NCBI GenBank assembly: GCA_025062325.1
Contig: JANXAL010000139.1
Location: 1 to 37,104 of the forward strand
Reading direction: 5' to 3'
DNA: 37,104 nucleotides
Source: Roseiflexus sp.
Lineage (GTDB): Bacteria > Chloroflexota > Chloroflexia > Chloroflexales > Roseiflexaceae
Position numbers and translations under genes: made by a program. Below are positions 22,606-32,392 of the stretch, piece by piece; positions within the stretch are counted from its first letter, which is position 1; every line of letters starts with the position of its first letter. The notes below the pieces were generated by a model. The model saw only the letters and a program-made list of their open reading frames with translations. It was not told the DNA's origin and ran no database searches.

Positions 22606-23226
22606 TCAACGGCTGTAGAATTCAACGATCAATTGTTCATTGATGCCTGGTTCGGCGTCTTCGCGTCGCGGCATCGCAACGACTTCGCCCGACAGCTCAG
22701 CTGGGTTCAGGCGCAGCCAGTCTGGCGTTTTGTGCTTGGCAAGCGCGCCGCTCTCAACCAAGTTCTTGAAGTATGTCCGGCGGCGACTCTCCGGTCGAAC
22801 AGCAATGACCTCCCCCACGCGCACTGTGTACGACGGAATATTGGTCTTGCGCCCATTCACCGTGATGTGCCCGTGAGTCACGAGTTGCCGCGCCTGGGCG
22901 CGAGTAGTGGCGAAGCCCAAGCGATACACCACATTGTCGAGACGCCGTTCGAGCAGAATCATCAGATATGCGCCGGTTTCACCCGGAAACCGCTGTGCTT
23001 TCTCGAAAATGCGGCGGAACTGGCGCTCCAGCACGCCATAGATATAACGCGCCTTCTGTTTTTCGAGCAATTGCAAGCCGTAATCCGACACCTGCCGTCG
23101 GCGCGCCGCTGGTCCGTGCTGGCCCGGCGGGAACGGGCGTTTTGCCAGAATCCGCTGCCCCTTCTCGGTCACGCCAATGCCCAGGCGACGGCTAATCTTT
23201 CCTACAGGTCCAATGTAGCGACCCAT
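22606..23226 (-). CDS. rpsD: 30S ribosomal protein S4
   Basis: A 206-residue S4, a primary 16S rRNA binder and early assembly protein. It has [38 protein letters not shown], the S4 RNA-binding domain ([33 protein letters not shown]) and [12 protein letters not shown] at the end. The N-terminal zinc-binding cysteines found in some S4 proteins are missing, so this is the zinc-free form. It lies in the usual place between rpsK and rpoA. Confidence 0.98.
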   Translation of the reverse strand: MGRYIGPVGKISRRLGIGVTEKGQRILAKRPFPPGQHGPAARRRQVSDYGLQLLEKQKARYIYGVLERQFRRIFEKAQRFPGETGAYLMILLERRLDNVVYRLGFATTRAQARQLVTHGHITVNGRKTNIPSYTVRVGEVIAVRPESRRRTYFKNLVESGALAKHKTPDWLRLNPAELSGEVVAMPRREDAEPGINEQLIVEFYSR

Positions 23227-23246
23227 CGATCACCCCTTATCACTTC

Positions 23247-23669
23247 TCAGACGCGCCGGCGCTTGGGCGGACGGCAGCCATTATGCGGGATGGGAGTAAC
23301 GTCGGTAATTGCTGTCACCTGCAATCCAGCCGCCTGCAGCGACCGGATCGCTGCCTCGCGTCCGGCGCCAGGTCCTTTGACGAACACTTCAACCTGGCGC
23401 ATCCCATTCTCGATCGCCTTCCGCGCAGCAGTTTCTGCTGCAACCTGCGCCGCATACGGCGTGCTCTTACGCGATCCTTTGAAGCCGCTTTGCCCGGCGC
23501 TCGACCAGCAGATCACATTGCCGTTCGGATCGGTAATTGTCACGATCGTATTATTGAACGTGCTTTGAATATGCGCCTGACCGCGCGGTACGTTCTTCTT
23601 TTCCTTACGTTTGCCGCGCTGTCGTTTCGTCGGCGTTGTCGTACTGCTTTTTGGTGACTGCTTCGCCAT
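23247..23669 (-). CDS. rpsK: 30S ribosomal protein S11
   Basis: A 140-residue S11 of the platform. The basic Ser/Thr-rich N-terminal arm ([20 protein letters not shown]) is longer than usual; then [57 protein letters not shown] and [16 protein letters not shown] are canonical. ATG 23669 follows GGGAG; an upstream in-frame codon is not needed. Confidence 0.97.
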   Translation of the reverse strand: MAKQSPKSSTTTPTKRQRGKRKEKKNVPRGQAHIQSTFNNTIVTITDPNGNVICWSSAGQSGFKGSRKSTPYAAQVAAETAARKAIENGMRQVEVFVKGPGAGREAAIRSLQAAGLQVTAITDVTPIPHNGCRPPKRRRV

Positions 23670-23733
23670 GCTGACTCCCACACACTCGCGCCGGATGAGG
23701 GGCGCGCCGGTCACCCTCATCTGGCAACGTACA

Positions 23734-24117
23734 TTACTTCTTCAAGGTCTTCTTCTTAACACCAATTGCCGGCCCGCGGCGACCGCGGCGCGTGCGCGCA
23801 TTTGTCCGCGTGCGCTGACCGCGCACCGGCAACCCTTTGCGATGGCGCAACCCGCGGTAGCACCCAATATCCATCAGGCGCTTGATGTTCATCTGAATTT
23901 CGCGCCGCAGATCGCCCTCGACGCGATACTCGCGCTCAACGATTTCGCGGATGCGTGAAACCTCTTCCTCGGTTAGATCGCGCACCCGGGTAGCGGGGTT
24001 GACGTTGGCTTTGCGCAGTATTTCAGCCCCGTTCGAGCGCCCGATGCCGAAAATGTAGGTAATGGCGATTCCGACAGTTTTGTTGCGCGGGAGGTCAACC
24101 CCTGCAATGCGTGCCAT
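23734..24117 (-). CDS. rpsM: 30S ribosomal protein S13
   Basis: A 127-residue S13 of the head, contacting the P-site tRNA and L5 through bridge B1b. [52 protein letters not shown] and the basic tail [16 protein letters not shown] are as in the family. ATG 24117 with GAGGAG upstream is used rather than a longer reading. Confidence 0.98.
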   Translation of the reverse strand: MARIAGVDLPRNKTVGIAITYIFGIGRSNGAEILRKANVNPATRVRDLTEEEVSRIREIVEREYRVEGDLRREIQMNIKRLMDIGCYRGLRHRKGLPVRGQRTRTNARTRRGRRGPAIGVKKKTLKK

Positions 24118-24219
24118 ACACTCCTCTTCCTGCACTGATGGTGCGCGCCTACGGGCTGCGCAACCGCCTATTCCCTGGGAATTGCGTGCATGCGCGCCCC
24201 GATTCGCGCTGCATGCCGT

Positions 24220-24336
24220 TTATCCCTGGCGCTGCTTGTGCTTCGGTTGGCGGCTACAGATGACTCGCACCACACCCTTACGTTTGATTACGCGACAGTA
24301 TTCGCAGCGCGGCTTGACCGACGCTTGCACTTTCAT
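24220..24336 (-). CDS. rpmJ: 50S ribosomal protein L36
   Basis: A 38-residue L36. The zinc ligands are Cys11, Cys14, Cys27 and probably His33 ([27 protein letters not shown]), so this is the zinc-binding form. ATG 24336 follows AAGGA; two codons upstream there is another ATG. It lies between infA and rpsM in the standard order. Confidence 0.96.
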   Translation of the reverse strand: MKVQASVKPRCEYCRVIKRKGVVRVICSRQPKHKQRQG

Positions 24337-24388
24337 AATCATTCCTTCCTGGCTACAAACCTGCTCTTTTCGCAGCAACCAAATAAAA

Positions 24389-24417
24389 ATAATAGCACTC
24401 TTACGACTACCGCGCAA
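24389..24417 (-). promoter_or_regulatory. candidate internal promoter before rpmJ
   Basis: TTGCGC (24412-24417) and TATTAT (24389-24394) lie 17 bases apart on the minus strand in the infA-rpmJ gap, in an AT-rich pocket unlike the surrounding DNA. A start near 24382 would give a 45-base leader to rpmJ and drive rpmJ-rpsM-rpsK-rpsD-rpoA separately from the upstream operon. Confidence 0.45.
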
Positions 24418-24453
24418 CTTCGCGGAAGACAGGTACAGATACGATAAGTCGAT

Positions 24454-24675
24454 TTACTTGTAGCGGTATGTAATCCGCCCTCGCGTCAGATCGTAGGGCG
24501 ACAGTTCCACCAGCACTCGATCCCCTTTCAGAATGCGAATGTAATTCATCCGCATTTTGCCAGAGATATGAGCCAGCACCTCGTGCCCATTTTCGAGCTT
24601 CACGCGAAACATGGCATTCGGCAACGGTTCAGTGATGACCCCTTCCATCTCAATGACATCTTTTTTTTTGGACAT
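24454..24675 (-). CDS. infA: translation initiation factor IF-1
   Basis: A 73-residue single OB-fold protein that occupies the ribosomal A site during initiation. [40 protein letters not shown] and [21 protein letters not shown] are diagnostic. A run of A in the second to fourth codons (AAAAAAAAA on the coding strand) could favour slippage but is common in this gene. It lies 15 bases after adk. Confidence 0.98.
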   Translation of the reverse strand: MSKKKDVIEMEGVITEPLPNAMFRVKLENGHEVLAHISGKMRMNYIRILKGDRVLVELSPYDLTRGRITYRYK

Positions 24676-24690
24676 GCTGCTCCTTTCGTT

Positions 24691-25371
24691 CTATGCGTGA
24701 TCGCCGCTTGGCGTTGCACTGGCGGCATATTTATTGAGCGCCTCAATCATACTGCGCGTAACCTGTGAGATCTCACGCCGTCCGTCGATTTCCACCAGCA
24801 GCCCCTGATCGCGATAGTACTCGATCAGCGGCATCGTTTGCGCAAAATACACCTCAAGCCGATGACGCGCCGTTTCCATGGTATCATCGCTGCGCTGATA
24901 CAATTTCCCGCCGCAATCATCGCAGGTGTTCGGATGTTTCGACGGGAAATAGTAAATATTATACGTCGAGCCACAGACTTTGCAAGTCTGTCGTCCGGCG
25001 ATACGACGCAGCAGCATATCTTCTGGTACGCGAATGTAGAGAACGACATCGATCCGGCGCCCCTGCTTATTGAGTTCCGCCTCAAGCGCCCGCGCCTGTT
25101 CACGCGTGCGCGGAAATCCGTCAAAGATGACGCCCCGGCTACAATCCGGCTGACTGATGCGTTCGACGATCATGCGGATGACCACCTCGTCGGGCACCAG
25201 TTCGCCGCGGTCCATGTACGATTTTGCCAGCATGCCAAGTTCTGTTCCTTGGCGAAGCGCCGCGCGGAACAGGTCGCCGCTGGCAACATGCACCATCCCG
25301 GTATGCTCCTCGAGGTACTTCGCCTGCGTGCCTTTTCCAGCGCCAGGCGCTCCAAGAAGAATAATATCCAT
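24691..25371 (-). CDS. adk: adenylate kinase
   Basis: A 226-residue long-form adenylate kinase (ATP + AMP = 2 ADP, cytoplasm). The P-loop is GAPGAGKGT (7-15), the AMP site includes VASGDLFRAALR and FDGFPRTREQA, and the LID carries a four-Cys zinc site (Cys130, 133, 150, 153), common in thermophiles and Gram-positives. ATG 25371 with AGAGGG upstream is preferred over a GTG at 25389. No methionine aminopeptidase gene separates it from infA. Confidence 0.97.
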   Translation of the reverse strand: MDIILLGAPGAGKGTQAKYLEEHTGMVHVASGDLFRAALRQGTELGMLAKSYMDRGELVPDEVVIRMIVERISQPDCSRGVIFDGFPRTREQARALEAELNKQGRRIDVVLYIRVPEDMLLRRIAGRQTCKVCGSTYNIYYFPSKHPNTCDDCGGKLYQRSDDTMETARHRLEVYFAQTMPLIEYYRDQGLLVEIDGRREISQVTRSMIEALNKYAASATPSGDHA

Positions 25372-25408
25372 AGTACAAACCCTCTGCACGATCGTCGAAC
25401 GCCTACCA

Positions 25409-26761
25409 TCAGCGATTGATGAACCCTTCGTAGTTCCGCATTACCAGTTGCGCCTCCAGTTGCCGCATAGTATCAATAGCAACGCCGACGACAATCAGCA
25501 ATGCGGTAGCGCCCAGACCAATTGGCACGCCGGTCAGTTGCTGAGTAATGAATGGCAGAATTGCGACTGTCCCCAAAAAGAGCGCGCCAATCCGCGTGAT
25601 CCGACTTACGACCTGATCGAGATACTCTTCCGTCCGTTTTCCCGGTCGGATGCCCGGAATGAAGCCGCCATTACGCTGAAGCATCTCCGGGATATTCTGC
25701 TGATCGAAAATCACCTTGGTGTAAAAGTAGGTGAAGAAGTAGACCAGCACGAACAGTGCGATGGAATAGACCAGCGTGCCGCCGCCATACTGCGGGCTGA
25801 ACGTTTGATAGGTAAAGCAGGCGATCTGTTTCAGCACGCTTGCGCCAGGAGGCGCGACCTGTTCCGGGCAGCCATACGACGCAATCGTGCCCGGAAAGAT
25901 AATAATACTCTGCGCAAAGATCAGCGGGATCATGCCCGCCATGTTGACCTTCAGCGGGATATGACTGCTCTGCCCGCCATAGACGCGATTGCCGCGCACC
26001 CGTTTGGCATACTGGACCGGAATGCGCCGCTGCCCCTCGTGCATCAGCACGATGCCAACGATTGTCCCCAGCGCAATAAGCAGAAATGCGATCAATCCAA
26101 TAGCCTGTTCCAGTCCGCCCAGTTCGACAGTCGTGAACGCCTGAATAATCAAGCCGGGCAGACCGGCGACGATTCCGGCGAAGATGATCATCGACACGCC
26201 ATTGCCGATCCCATGTTCCTGAATTTGCTCACCGAGCCACACCAGCAGCATCGTTCCTGCCAGCATGCTCATCAAAATGGTGAAGGTCGGGAAGAAATTA
26301 TTCACAATATCGAACGGCGTCTGAAACAGCGTCTGACCGGCGCCAAGGCTGCGTTCGAGCGTCAGCGTCTGCCCGTAAGCTTGCAGAAGCGCCATCGGGA
26401 TAGTCAGGTAAAACGTGATCCGGTTCAGCCGCATGCGCCCCTGTTCGCCCTCTTTCCGCAGCTCTTCCAGCGCCGGAATGAGCGGCACTAGGAGTTGCAG
26501 AATAATTTGCGCCGTGATGTAGGGATAGACCCCCATCGCAGCGACTGACAGATTCTGCAATGCGCCGCCGGCGAAAATGTTGAGCAACTGCGCCAGTTGA
26601 TTCTCGCGCAGGGCGAGCCGCAGACTTTCCAGTGCCGTCGGATCGATGTTTGGCACGGGAATGTGGGCGATCAGCCGAAAGAGCAGCAGCATCGCCAGGG
26701 TAAACAGAATGCGCTGACGCAGATCGGGCAATCGGAGCGCATTGACAACCGACTCAAGCAT
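25409..26761 (-). CDS. secY: preprotein translocase subunit SecY
   Basis: A 450-residue polytopic membrane protein with about ten hydrophobic segments, the core of the Sec channel. Landmarks are IPVPNIDPTALESL (plug side), NIFAGGALQNLSVAAMGVYPYITAQIILQLL, QRRIPVQYAKR in the C4 loop, NMAGMIPLIFAQS and the cytoplasmic FIPGIRPGKRTEEYL. It lies between rplO and adk, as in the spc operon. SecE and SecG are not in the window. Confidence 0.98.
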   Translation of the reverse strand: MLESVVNALRLPDLRQRILFTLAMLLLFRLIAHIPVPNIDPTALESLRLALRENQLAQLLNIFAGGALQNLSVAAMGVYPYITAQIILQLLVPLIPALEELRKEGEQGRMRLNRITFYLTIPMALLQAYGQTLTLERSLGAGQTLFQTPFDIVNNFFPTFTILMSMLAGTMLLVWLGEQIQEHGIGNGVSMIIFAGIVAGLPGLIIQAFTTVELGGLEQAIGLIAFLLIALGTIVGIVLMHEGQRRIPVQYAKRVRGNRVYGGQSSHIPLKVNMAGMIPLIFAQSIIIFPGTIASYGCPEQVAPPGASVLKQIACFTYQTFSPQYGGGTLVYSIALFVLVYFFTYFYTKVIFDQQNIPEMLQRNGGFIPGIRPGKRTEEYLDQVVSRITRIGALFLGTVAILPFITQQLTGVPIGLGATALLIVVGVAIDTMRQLEAQLVMRNYEGFINR

Positions 26762-26809
26762 GTCGTGTTCTCCTTGCGTTTGGCAGACGACAGGCGAGGT
26801 GCACTCGCC

Positions 26810-27334
26810 TCACGCCTTCTGGGTGGCTTCCGCCTTGCGACGATGCCGTGGCGGGTTTGGTCCCCGGCTGCGACTGCGACGTTCCACGATCCACGGCGTT
26901 TCAATGGCGACGCCGCCTGCCGCTTCGATGCGTGCGCGCGCGCTAGCGCTGAACTTATGCGCGTGGATCGTCAATTTGCGCTCCAGCTCGCCATCGCCGA
27001 GGATTTTAACCGGTTTTGCCGGGTGAATCCATCCCTGTTCAACCATCTCTTCAATGGTTAATTCTGTGCCGTCCGGCACGTTGTTCAACTGACCGACGTT
27101 GATAATCTGGTATTCGACCCGCCAGCGGTTTTTGAACCCGCGCAGTTTGGGCATTTTGCGGGTAATGCGCATCTGCCCGCCTTCAAATGTAGGCGACGGC
27201 TTGGGACCAGAACGCGCCTTCTGCCCCATCATGCCCTTGCCGCCGGTTTTTCCCTTGCCGGATCCGATACCGCGACCGATGCGCTTGCGTTCACGGTGTG
27301 AGCCGGGCGCTGGCTTCAAGTCATGCAGTTTCAT
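26810..27334 (-). CDS. rplO: 50S ribosomal protein L15
   Basis: A 174-residue L15. It begins [20 protein letters not shown], has the flexible Gly/Lys arm ([24 protein letters not shown] cut by rRNA contacts) and [18 protein letters not shown], and ends with an extended basic tail ([19 protein letters not shown]) that makes it longer than the 145-150 residues usual. ATG 27334 has GGGAGAA upstream; an in-frame ATG five codons earlier is less well placed. Confidence 0.97.
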   Translation of the reverse strand: MKLHDLKPAPGSHRERKRIGRGIGSGKGKTGGKGMMGQKARSGPKPSPTFEGGQMRITRKMPKLRGFKNRWRVEYQIINVGQLNNVPDGTELTIEEMVEQGWIHPAKPVKILGDGELERKLTIHAHKFSASARARIEAAGGVAIETPWIVERRSRSRGPNPPRHRRKAEATQKA

Positions 27335-27348
27335 GATCGCTTCTCCCA

Positions 27349-27804
27349 TCACGTCTGCCGACCGGCAGTGAGCTGTGCCTGCAGCGCCTTGAGTTCGTCC
27401 CACTTTCCTTCGGCTGCCAGGCGCGCCTGCTCGGGCCAGGTCTCGGCGAATGCCAGGCGAATCTTGCTATTGCGCAGCATTGCACTGATCTGCGCTGGCT
27501 CAAGCGCTGCCAGTTGAGCGAAGGTGGTGATGCCAGCCGCGTTCAGAGCACGCGCAATTTTCGGACCGATGCCCTCAATGCGCTGCAAGTCGTCGCCTAG
27601 GTCGGCTGCTGGCGCGTCATCGTCTGGAATCTCCTCAACGCTGACCAGATGGCGAACCTTGAAGATCATGCCGCGGATGGTCGGCGTATCGTCATGGATG
27701 ACAACGCTGTTGAGCCGGTGCAATCCCAGCGATCGGATCGTCGCTTTCTGGTCGCGGCTGTATCCTATTGCGCTTTTGCGGTAAGTGATTTTCAATCGAG
27801 CCAT
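27349..27804 (-). CDS. rpmD: 50S ribosomal protein L30 fused to a helix-hairpin-helix domain
   Basis: A 151-residue protein where L30 is normally about 60. Residues 1-58 are a complete L30 ([49 protein letters not shown]). An acidic linker (59-72) joins a helix-hairpin-helix region, [20 protein letters not shown] (73-92) with TFAQLAAL, and a closing [20 protein letters not shown]. The C-terminal part resembles nucleic-acid-binding HhH modules found in several Chloroflexota proteins. No frameshift or internal start separates the parts. It lies between rpsE and rplO, as expected for rpmD. Confidence 0.93.
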   Translation of the reverse strand: MARLKITYRKSAIGYSRDQKATIRSLGLHRLNSVVIHDDTPTIRGMIFKVRHLVSVEEIPDDDAPAADLGDDLQRIEGIGPKIARALNAAGITTFAQLAALEPAQISAMLRNSKIRLAFAETWPEQARLAAEGKWDELKALQAQLTAGRQT

Positions 27805-27807
27805 CGG

Positions 27808-28350
27808 CTAGGCCTCCTGAGGCGCCGGTTCGCGCCGCACGCGTCGCATGTGCAGTTCACGCGGCGTCAGGCCGCGCATGCGCGCCTGCTCTTCGAGCGA
27901 CGTCAACGAGCTGAGCGCCTTGAACGTCGCCTTCACCACATTAATGGGGTTATTGCTGCCGTAGCGTTTCGAGAGCACATCTTTGATGCCTGCCATCTCA
28001 AGCACGGGCCGCACACCGCGACCGGCAATAACGCCTGTTCCGGGAGCCGCTGGCAGCAGGCGCACCCTTGAGGCAGCGAACTCCTCCTCAACTTCATGCG
28101 GAATCGTCGTGCCAGAGAGAGGCACCCGGATCAGGTTCTTTTTTGCCGCCTCAGCGCCCTTGCGTATTGCGTCAGGCACTTCAGCCGCTTTGCCCATGCC
28201 AATGCCGACGTGGCCCTTCCCATCGCCAACCACGACGATGGTGCTGAAACTGAAGCGGCGCCCGCCCTTGACCACTTTCGAGACGCGGTTGATCTGCACC
28301 ACACGCTCTTCGAGCTCGAGTTCGTCCGCATTAATGCGTCGTTTGATCAC
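27808..28350 (-). CDS. rpsE: 30S ribosomal protein S5
   Basis: A 180-residue S5 (182 with the upstream start), which guards decoding accuracy and helicase activity at the mRNA entry. [62 protein letters not shown] and [17 protein letters not shown] are canonical. Two GTG codons compete: 28350 lies 6 bases after GGGGT, while 28356 abuts it; the former is preferred. A 93-base gap with nothing recognised separates it from rplR. Confidence 0.96.
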   Translation of the reverse strand: MIKRRINADELELEERVVQINRVSKVVKGGRRFSFSTIVVVGDGKGHVGIGMGKAAEVPDAIRKGAEAAKKNLIRVPLSGTTIPHEVEEEFAASRVRLLPAAPGTGVIAGRGVRPVLEMAGIKDVLSKRYGSNNPINVVKATFKALSSLTSLEEQARMRGLTPRELHMRRVRREPAPQEA

Positions 28351-28449
28351 TGTCACACCCCATCAAAACTAAAGCAAAGGTTGCGGCGAAGGCAGCGCTG
28401 CGAGTTGATGGCCATCCACCTAGGTCACGGACATCATTCCAACAGCGCC

Positions 28450-28815
28450 TTAGAACTTCAATCCGCCTTCGCGCGCTGCATCGGCGAGCGCCTGGACGCG
28501 CCCATGGTACTTGTACCCGCCGCGATCAAACACGACGTATTCAATGCCTGCGGCTTTGGCGCGTTCTGCAATGGCTGCGCCGACGACTTTCGCTTGTTCT
28601 GTTTTTGTCTTTCCGGCGAGCATTGCTTTTAGTTTAGGCTCAACCGTTGAGGCCGCCGCCAGCGTTCGGCCGACTGTATCGTCAATCACCTGCGCATAGA
28701 TATGCATATTGCTGCGAAAGACGCACAGGCGCGGGCGCTGCGGCGTGCCGCTCACTTTCTTGCGCACGCGGCGGTGGCGTCGCAGGCGCAGCTCTCGTGG
28801 TGTTCGCTTAGCCAT
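28450..28815 (-). CDS. rplR: 50S ribosomal protein L18
   Basis: A 121-residue L18 that binds 5S rRNA with L5. [57 protein letters not shown] and [19 protein letters not shown] match the family. ATG 28815 with GAGGAG upstream decides the start. Confidence 0.98.
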   Translation of the reverse strand: MAKRTPRELRLRRHRRVRKKVSGTPQRPRLCVFRSNMHIYAQVIDDTVGRTLAAASTVEPKLKAMLAGKTKTEQAKVVGAAIAERAKAAGIEYVVFDRGGYKYHGRVQALADAAREGGLKF

Positions 28816-28882
28816 AGTGATATGCTCCTCTCGGCAGAGATTGCCATCCCCTGCCCTGGCTGAGTCCCAGAAAAGCGACACG

Positions 28883-29446
28883 TCAGCGCGCTTTCCCAGT
28901 CTTGCCAGCCTTGCGGCGCACCCGCTCATCGCGGTACTTGATGCCATACCCTTTATAGGGATCCGGCGGTCGCAGGGCGCGCAGTTTCGCGGCTTCCTCA
29001 CCGACTTTCTGTTTATCAATTCCGCGCACAATCACGTACTGCGGCTCATTCGCACTGCGACGTTCCATCACCTCAAAAGTGATGCCTTCGGGTGGCGTGA
29101 CACGGATCGGGTGAGAGAAGCCAAGCTGGAGAATCAAGTTTTTCCCTTCGCGCGCAGCGCGATAGCCAATCCCGGTGATTTCCAGCGTCCGCTGGTACCC
29201 TTCCGTGACCCCCGTCACCATGTTGGCAATGAGCGAGCGCGTCAGGCCATGCAGGGCGCGGTGGTGTTTCGCGTCCGAAGGGCGCGCAACAGTGATGATG
29301 CCATTCTCATGTTTGATGATCATCTCCGGCGACAACTGCTGCGTTAACGTCCCCTTTGGACCTTTGATGGTCACCAGGTTTCCCTCTGCGATTGTCACCT
29401 CGACGCCGCGCGGCACCGGGATCGGTTTTTTCCCAATACGTGACAT
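28883..29446 (-). CDS. rplF: 50S ribosomal protein L6
   Basis: A 187-residue L6 with two related RNA-binding domains near the factor-binding site. [48 protein letters not shown] and the C-terminal [20 protein letters not shown] are typical. It lies between rpsH and rplR with a short gap each side. Confidence 0.98.
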   Translation of the reverse strand: MSRIGKKPIPVPRGVEVTIAEGNLVTIKGPKGTLTQQLSPEMIIKHENGIITVARPSDAKHHRALHGLTRSLIANMVTGVTEGYQRTLEITGIGYRAAREGKNLILQLGFSHPIRVTPPEGITFEVMERRSANEPQYVIVRGIDKQKVGEEAAKLRALRPPDPYKGYGIKYRDERVRRKAGKTGKAR

Positions 29447-29467
29447 GATCGTACTCCTCAGCGCTGC

Positions 29468-29866
29468 TTACCAGACGTAACAGAGAACCTCGCCGCCGAC
29501 GCGCTGTCGCCACGCCTCATGCCCGGCCATTACGCCGCGTGGTGTCGAGAGAATGCTCAGCCCCAGTCCGCCGCGCACACGCGGAATGTCAGCGCGCTTG
29601 GTATAAATGCGCAGTCCCGGCTTACTCACGCGCTTCAGCCCGGTGATGACCGGTCGCCGATCGGGAGTATATTTCAGGGTTATCACAATCGTATTGTGTG
29701 GTTTGCCTTCCTGCACCGTGTAGTCTTGAATGAAACCCTCGCGCTTGAGGATCTGCGCAATCGCGAGTTTCATTTTCGACGCCGGAATCGATACCGTTTC
29801 ATGGCGGGCCATGCACGCATTTCGGATGCGAGTCAGCATATCAGCAATCGGATCATTCACGCTCAC
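29468..29866 (-). CDS. rpsH: 30S ribosomal protein S8
   Basis: A 132-residue S8, a central-domain 16S rRNA binder and, in E. coli, repressor of the spc operon. [59 protein letters not shown] and the C-terminal [19 protein letters not shown] are conserved. A GTG start at 29866 with GGAGG upstream is used. Confidence 0.98.
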   Translation of the reverse strand: MSVNDPIADMLTRIRNACMARHETVSIPASKMKLAIAQILKREGFIQDYTVQEGKPHNTIVITLKYTPDRRPVITGLKRVSKPGLRIYTKRADIPRVRGGLGLSILSTPRGVMAGHEAWRQRVGGEVLCYVW

Positions 29867-29918
29867 TGCACTCCTCCTTTATCTCCGGACTGATGGCGAC
29901 GTTATCTATGCGCGCCCG

Positions 29919-30104
29919 CTACCAGCTGGACTTCTTCACGCCGGGGATCAACCCGCGCAGCGCGTGCTCACGGAAGCAGATACGGCACATGCCGAATTTG
30001 CGCATATACGCACGCGGACGTCCGCAGATTTTACAGCGGTTGTAGGCCCGCACCTTGTACTTTGGCGGCCGCTGCGCCTTAACAATCAACGCTTTTCGTG
30101 CCAA
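29919..30104 (-). CDS. rpsZ: 30S ribosomal protein S14, type Z (zinc-binding)
   Basis: A 61-residue short S14 with a four-Cys zinc site (Cys24, Cys27, Cys40, Cys43: [24 protein letters not shown]) and the terminal [11 protein letters not shown]. The short zinc form is usual in Gram-positives, Thermus and Chloroflexota. It lies between rplE and rpsH. Confidence 0.98.
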   Translation of the reverse strand: MARKALIVKAQRPPKYKVRAYNRCKICGRPRAYMRKFGMCRICFREHALRGLIPGVKKSSW

Positions 30105-30166
30105 ACCAGACTCTCCTTACCATCGGGCTGGTAAGCGTCTTGTCTGATCGACGCTCCTGGCCCGAA

Positions 30167-30709
30167 CTAATCGCGAAATGGCATGCCGAGGCGCTTGAGC
30201 AGCGCATACCCCTGTTCATCGTCGGGTGCAGTTGTCACAATCACCACTTCAAGGCCACGGAGTTTATCGACCTTATCGTAATCGACCTCCGGGAACACAA
30301 TTTGCTCACGCAGGCCGATCGAGTAATTGCCGCGCCCATCGAACGAACGTCGGCTAACGCCGCGAAAGTCACGCAGGCGAGGCAGCACCAGGTTCATCAA
30401 TCGATCAAGGAACGACCACATGCGCGGACCGCGCAGGGTCACCATAACGCCGATTGGCATGCCCTGGCGCACCTTAAACGCTGCGATCGACTTCTTGGCG
30501 CGCGTGATAACCGGTTTCTGCCCGGCGATTGCCGCGAGATCAGACATCGCAGCGTCGAGCGCTTTGGCATTTTGGGTCGCCTCGCCAAGCCCAATGTTGA
30601 GCACGATCTTTTCAAGGCGCGGCACCTGCATCACGGAGCGGTACTGAAACTCCTGCATCAGCGCCGGCACGACCTCAGTCTGATATTTTTGTTTGAGACG
30701 TGGTACCAT
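30167..30709 (-). CDS. rplE: 50S ribosomal protein L5
   Basis: A 180-residue L5 that binds 5S rRNA and contacts P-site t[58 protein letters not shown] and the [20 protein letters not shown] loop are present. ATG 30709 with GAGGAG upstream sets the start; a longer reading overlaps the gap to rplX. Confidence 0.98.
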   Translation of the reverse strand: MVPRLKQKYQTEVVPALMQEFQYRSVMQVPRLEKIVLNIGLGEATQNAKALDAAMSDLAAIAGQKPVITRAKKSIAAFKVRQGMPIGVMVTLRGPRMWSFLDRLMNLVLPRLRDFRGVSRRSFDGRGNYSIGLREQIVFPEVDYDKVDKLRGLEVVIVTTAPDDEQGYALLKRLGMPFRD

Positions 30710-30759
30710 TACTTGCTCCTCAGGCGCCCGAAGCGTGGTTGTTGCTCCGGTCTCGCCTG

Positions 30760-31092
30760 TCACTCATCAATCACAGCGTTACAGGCTTTGCAGTACCGCA
30801 CTTTTTTAGGGCGGCCCTTGTGATCCGTCTCTTCCAGAAAGCGATGCCCGGTACGTGACGCGCGACCGCACTTCGGGCAAATCAGCATCACATTCGACAC
30901 ATGGATCGGCGCTTCCATCTCAATGATGCCGCCGGGGCGCGTTGGGCCGCGCGGTTTCATGTGTCGTTTGACAATATTCAGGCCCTCAACGATCACCCGT
31001 TGTTCTTTGGGGCGCGATTCCTTAATTTTACCGCGCTTTCCGCGATCTTTGCCAGCAATAATCAGAACTTCGTCGCCGGTTTTGACATGCAT
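30760..31092 (-). CDS. rplX: 50S ribosomal protein L24
   Basis: A 110-residue L24, an assembly initiator at the tunnel exit. The KOW region ([18 protein letters not shown]) and [15 protein letters not shown] are followed by a C-terminal CPKCGR...CKAC zinc-ribbon-like part (Cys72, 75, 101, 104), the Cys-containing variant of the family. ATG 31092 has GGAGAG upstream; in-frame codons further up run toward rplN. Confidence 0.97.
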   Translation of the reverse strand: MHVKTGDEVLIIAGKDRGKRGKIKESRPKEQRVIVEGLNIVKRHMKPRGPTRPGGIIEMEAPIHVSNVMLICPKCGRASRTGHRFLEETDHKGRPKKVRYCKACNAVIDE

Positions 31093-31112
31093 CGCACTCT
31101 CTCCACGAGCAA

Positions 31113-31481
31113 TCACAGCACTTCCGGCGCCAGCGAGATGATCTTCATGAACGAGCGTTCACGCAGTTCACGGGCGACAGGACCAAAAATGCGCGTCCCG
31201 CGCGGGTTATTGTCCTTGCCGATGATCACCGCTGCATTATCATCGAACCGGATGTGCGATCCATCGGGGCGGCGATATTCCTTGGCAGTACGCACGATAA
31301 CAGCGCGCACCACTTCGCCCTTCTTGACGGCGCCGCCGGGGGTTGCTTCCTTGACTGAAGCGACAATCACGTCGCCGACGCGCCCATAGCGCACATGCGA
31401 GCCGCCCAGCACGCGGATGCACAGTATCTCTTTAGCGCCAGTATTATCGGCGACGCGCAGTCGTGTTTCTTGCTGCACCAT
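31113..31481 (-). CDS. rplN: 50S ribosomal protein L14
   Basis: A 122-residue L14 at the subunit interface, the binding site of RsfS. It begins [20 protein letters not shown] and has [40 protein letters not shown] and [16 protein letters not shown]. It starts 2 bases after rpsQ stops, so the S10 and spc parts are joined with no promoter gap. Confidence 0.98.
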   Translation of the reverse strand: MVQQETRLRVADNTGAKEILCIRVLGGSHVRYGRVGDVIVASVKEATPGGAVKKGEVVRAVIVRTAKEYRRPDGSHIRFDDNAAVIIGKDNNPRGTRIFGPVARELRERSFMKIISLAPEVL

Positions 31482-31483
31482 AG

Positions 31484-31744
31484 TCAGACCTCCTCGTTGC
31501 GTTTGATAATCTCAACCACCTCCCAACGTTTGGTTTTGCTCAGCGGGCGAGTTTCGCCGATGCGCACGATATCGCCGATCTGGCACTGCTTTTCGTCGTG
31601 TGCGTGAAACTTTTTGGTGCGACGAACGATCTTTCGATACAGCGGATGTGGTTTCAGATAATCAACTGCCACCACAACCGTCTTTTGCATTTTATTGCTG
31701 ACGACTCGCCCAACTTTAAATTGCCGTCGCCGTCCTTCCGTCAT
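31484..31744 (-). CDS. rpsQ: 30S ribosomal protein S17
   Basis: An 86-residue OB-fold S17. [60 protein letters not shown] and the ending [14 protein letters not shown] are family features. Its start overlaps the rpmC stop by 4 bases (ATGA). Confidence 0.98.
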   Translation of the reverse strand: MTEGRRRQFKVGRVVSNKMQKTVVVAVDYLKPHPLYRKIVRRTKKFHAHDEKQCQIGDIVRIGETRPLSKTKRWEVVEIIKRNEEV

Positions 31745-31956
31745 TGATTTCTCTCCTGCGAATCAATGCCTAGTTCGCGTTCGCGCAGGATTGTCTTGAT
31801 CCGCGCAATATCACGCCGGACCATGCGCGGGCGACCGGTAGCCGTCAATTTTCCCATAACCTGCTGGAAACGCAGGTTGAACAACTCTTCGTAACACTCT
31901 TTGAGTTTCGCGCGCAACTGCTTATTATCCAGTTTCCGCAACTCCTCTGCTTTCAT
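31741..31956 (-). CDS. rpmC: 50S ribosomal protein L29
   Basis: A 71-residue helical hairpin protein at the tunnel exit, part of the docking site for trigger factor and [43 protein letters not shown] and [16 protein letters not shown] are typical. It overlaps rplP by 4 bases (ATGA) and rpsQ likewise. Confidence 0.97.
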   Translation of the reverse strand: MKAEELRKLDNKQLRAKLKECYEELFNLRFQQVMGKLTATGRPRMVRRDIARIKTILRERELGIDSQERNQ

Positions 31957-32378
31957 ACTGCGCCCTCCAAATCCTCACGTGGCACGATCTTGCACTTGAT
32001 TGGCAATTTTTGCGCGGCGCGTTCGAGCGCTTCGTGAGCGACTTCGGGGCGCACGCCGGCAAGTTCGAACAAGATGCGGCCCGGCTTGATCACTGCCACG
32101 TAGTGATCAACGGCGCCCTTGCCCGAACCCATGCGTGTTTCAGCAGGCTTAGCGGTGACGGGTTTGTCGGGAAAGATACGGATCCAGATTTTGCCGCCGC
32201 GCTTGACATGGTGGCTAATGGCGCGGCGTGCCGCCTCGATCTGGCGACTGGTCATCCACGTTGCTTCGAGCGCCATCAACCCATACTCGCCGAAGACGAC
32301 GGTGTTGCCGCGATGCGCCATCCCGCGATTGCGGCCGCGTTGCTGTTTGCGATACTTGACACGCTTTGGCATCAGCAT
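31953..32378 (-). CDS. rplP: 50S ribosomal protein L16
   Basis: A 141-residue L16 near the peptidyl transferase centre. [60 protein letters not shown] and [20 protein letters not shown] are diagnostic. ATG 32378 follows AAAGGAG; a second ATG two codons on would give MPKR. Confidence 0.98.
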   Translation of the reverse strand: MLMPKRVKYRKQQRGRNRGMAHRGNTVVFGEYGLMALEATWMTSRQIEAARRAISHHVKRGGKIWIRIFPDKPVTAKPAETRMGSGKGAVDHYVAVIKPGRILFELAGVRPEVAHEALERAAQKLPIKCKIVPREDLEGAV

Positions 32379-32392
32379 AATGACGACTCCTT

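Noticed and set aside
25157..26491. 444-codon plus-strand reading frame
   Set aside because: It is antisense to secY and adk, rich in His, Gln and Arg without any domain, and has no ribosome site or context.
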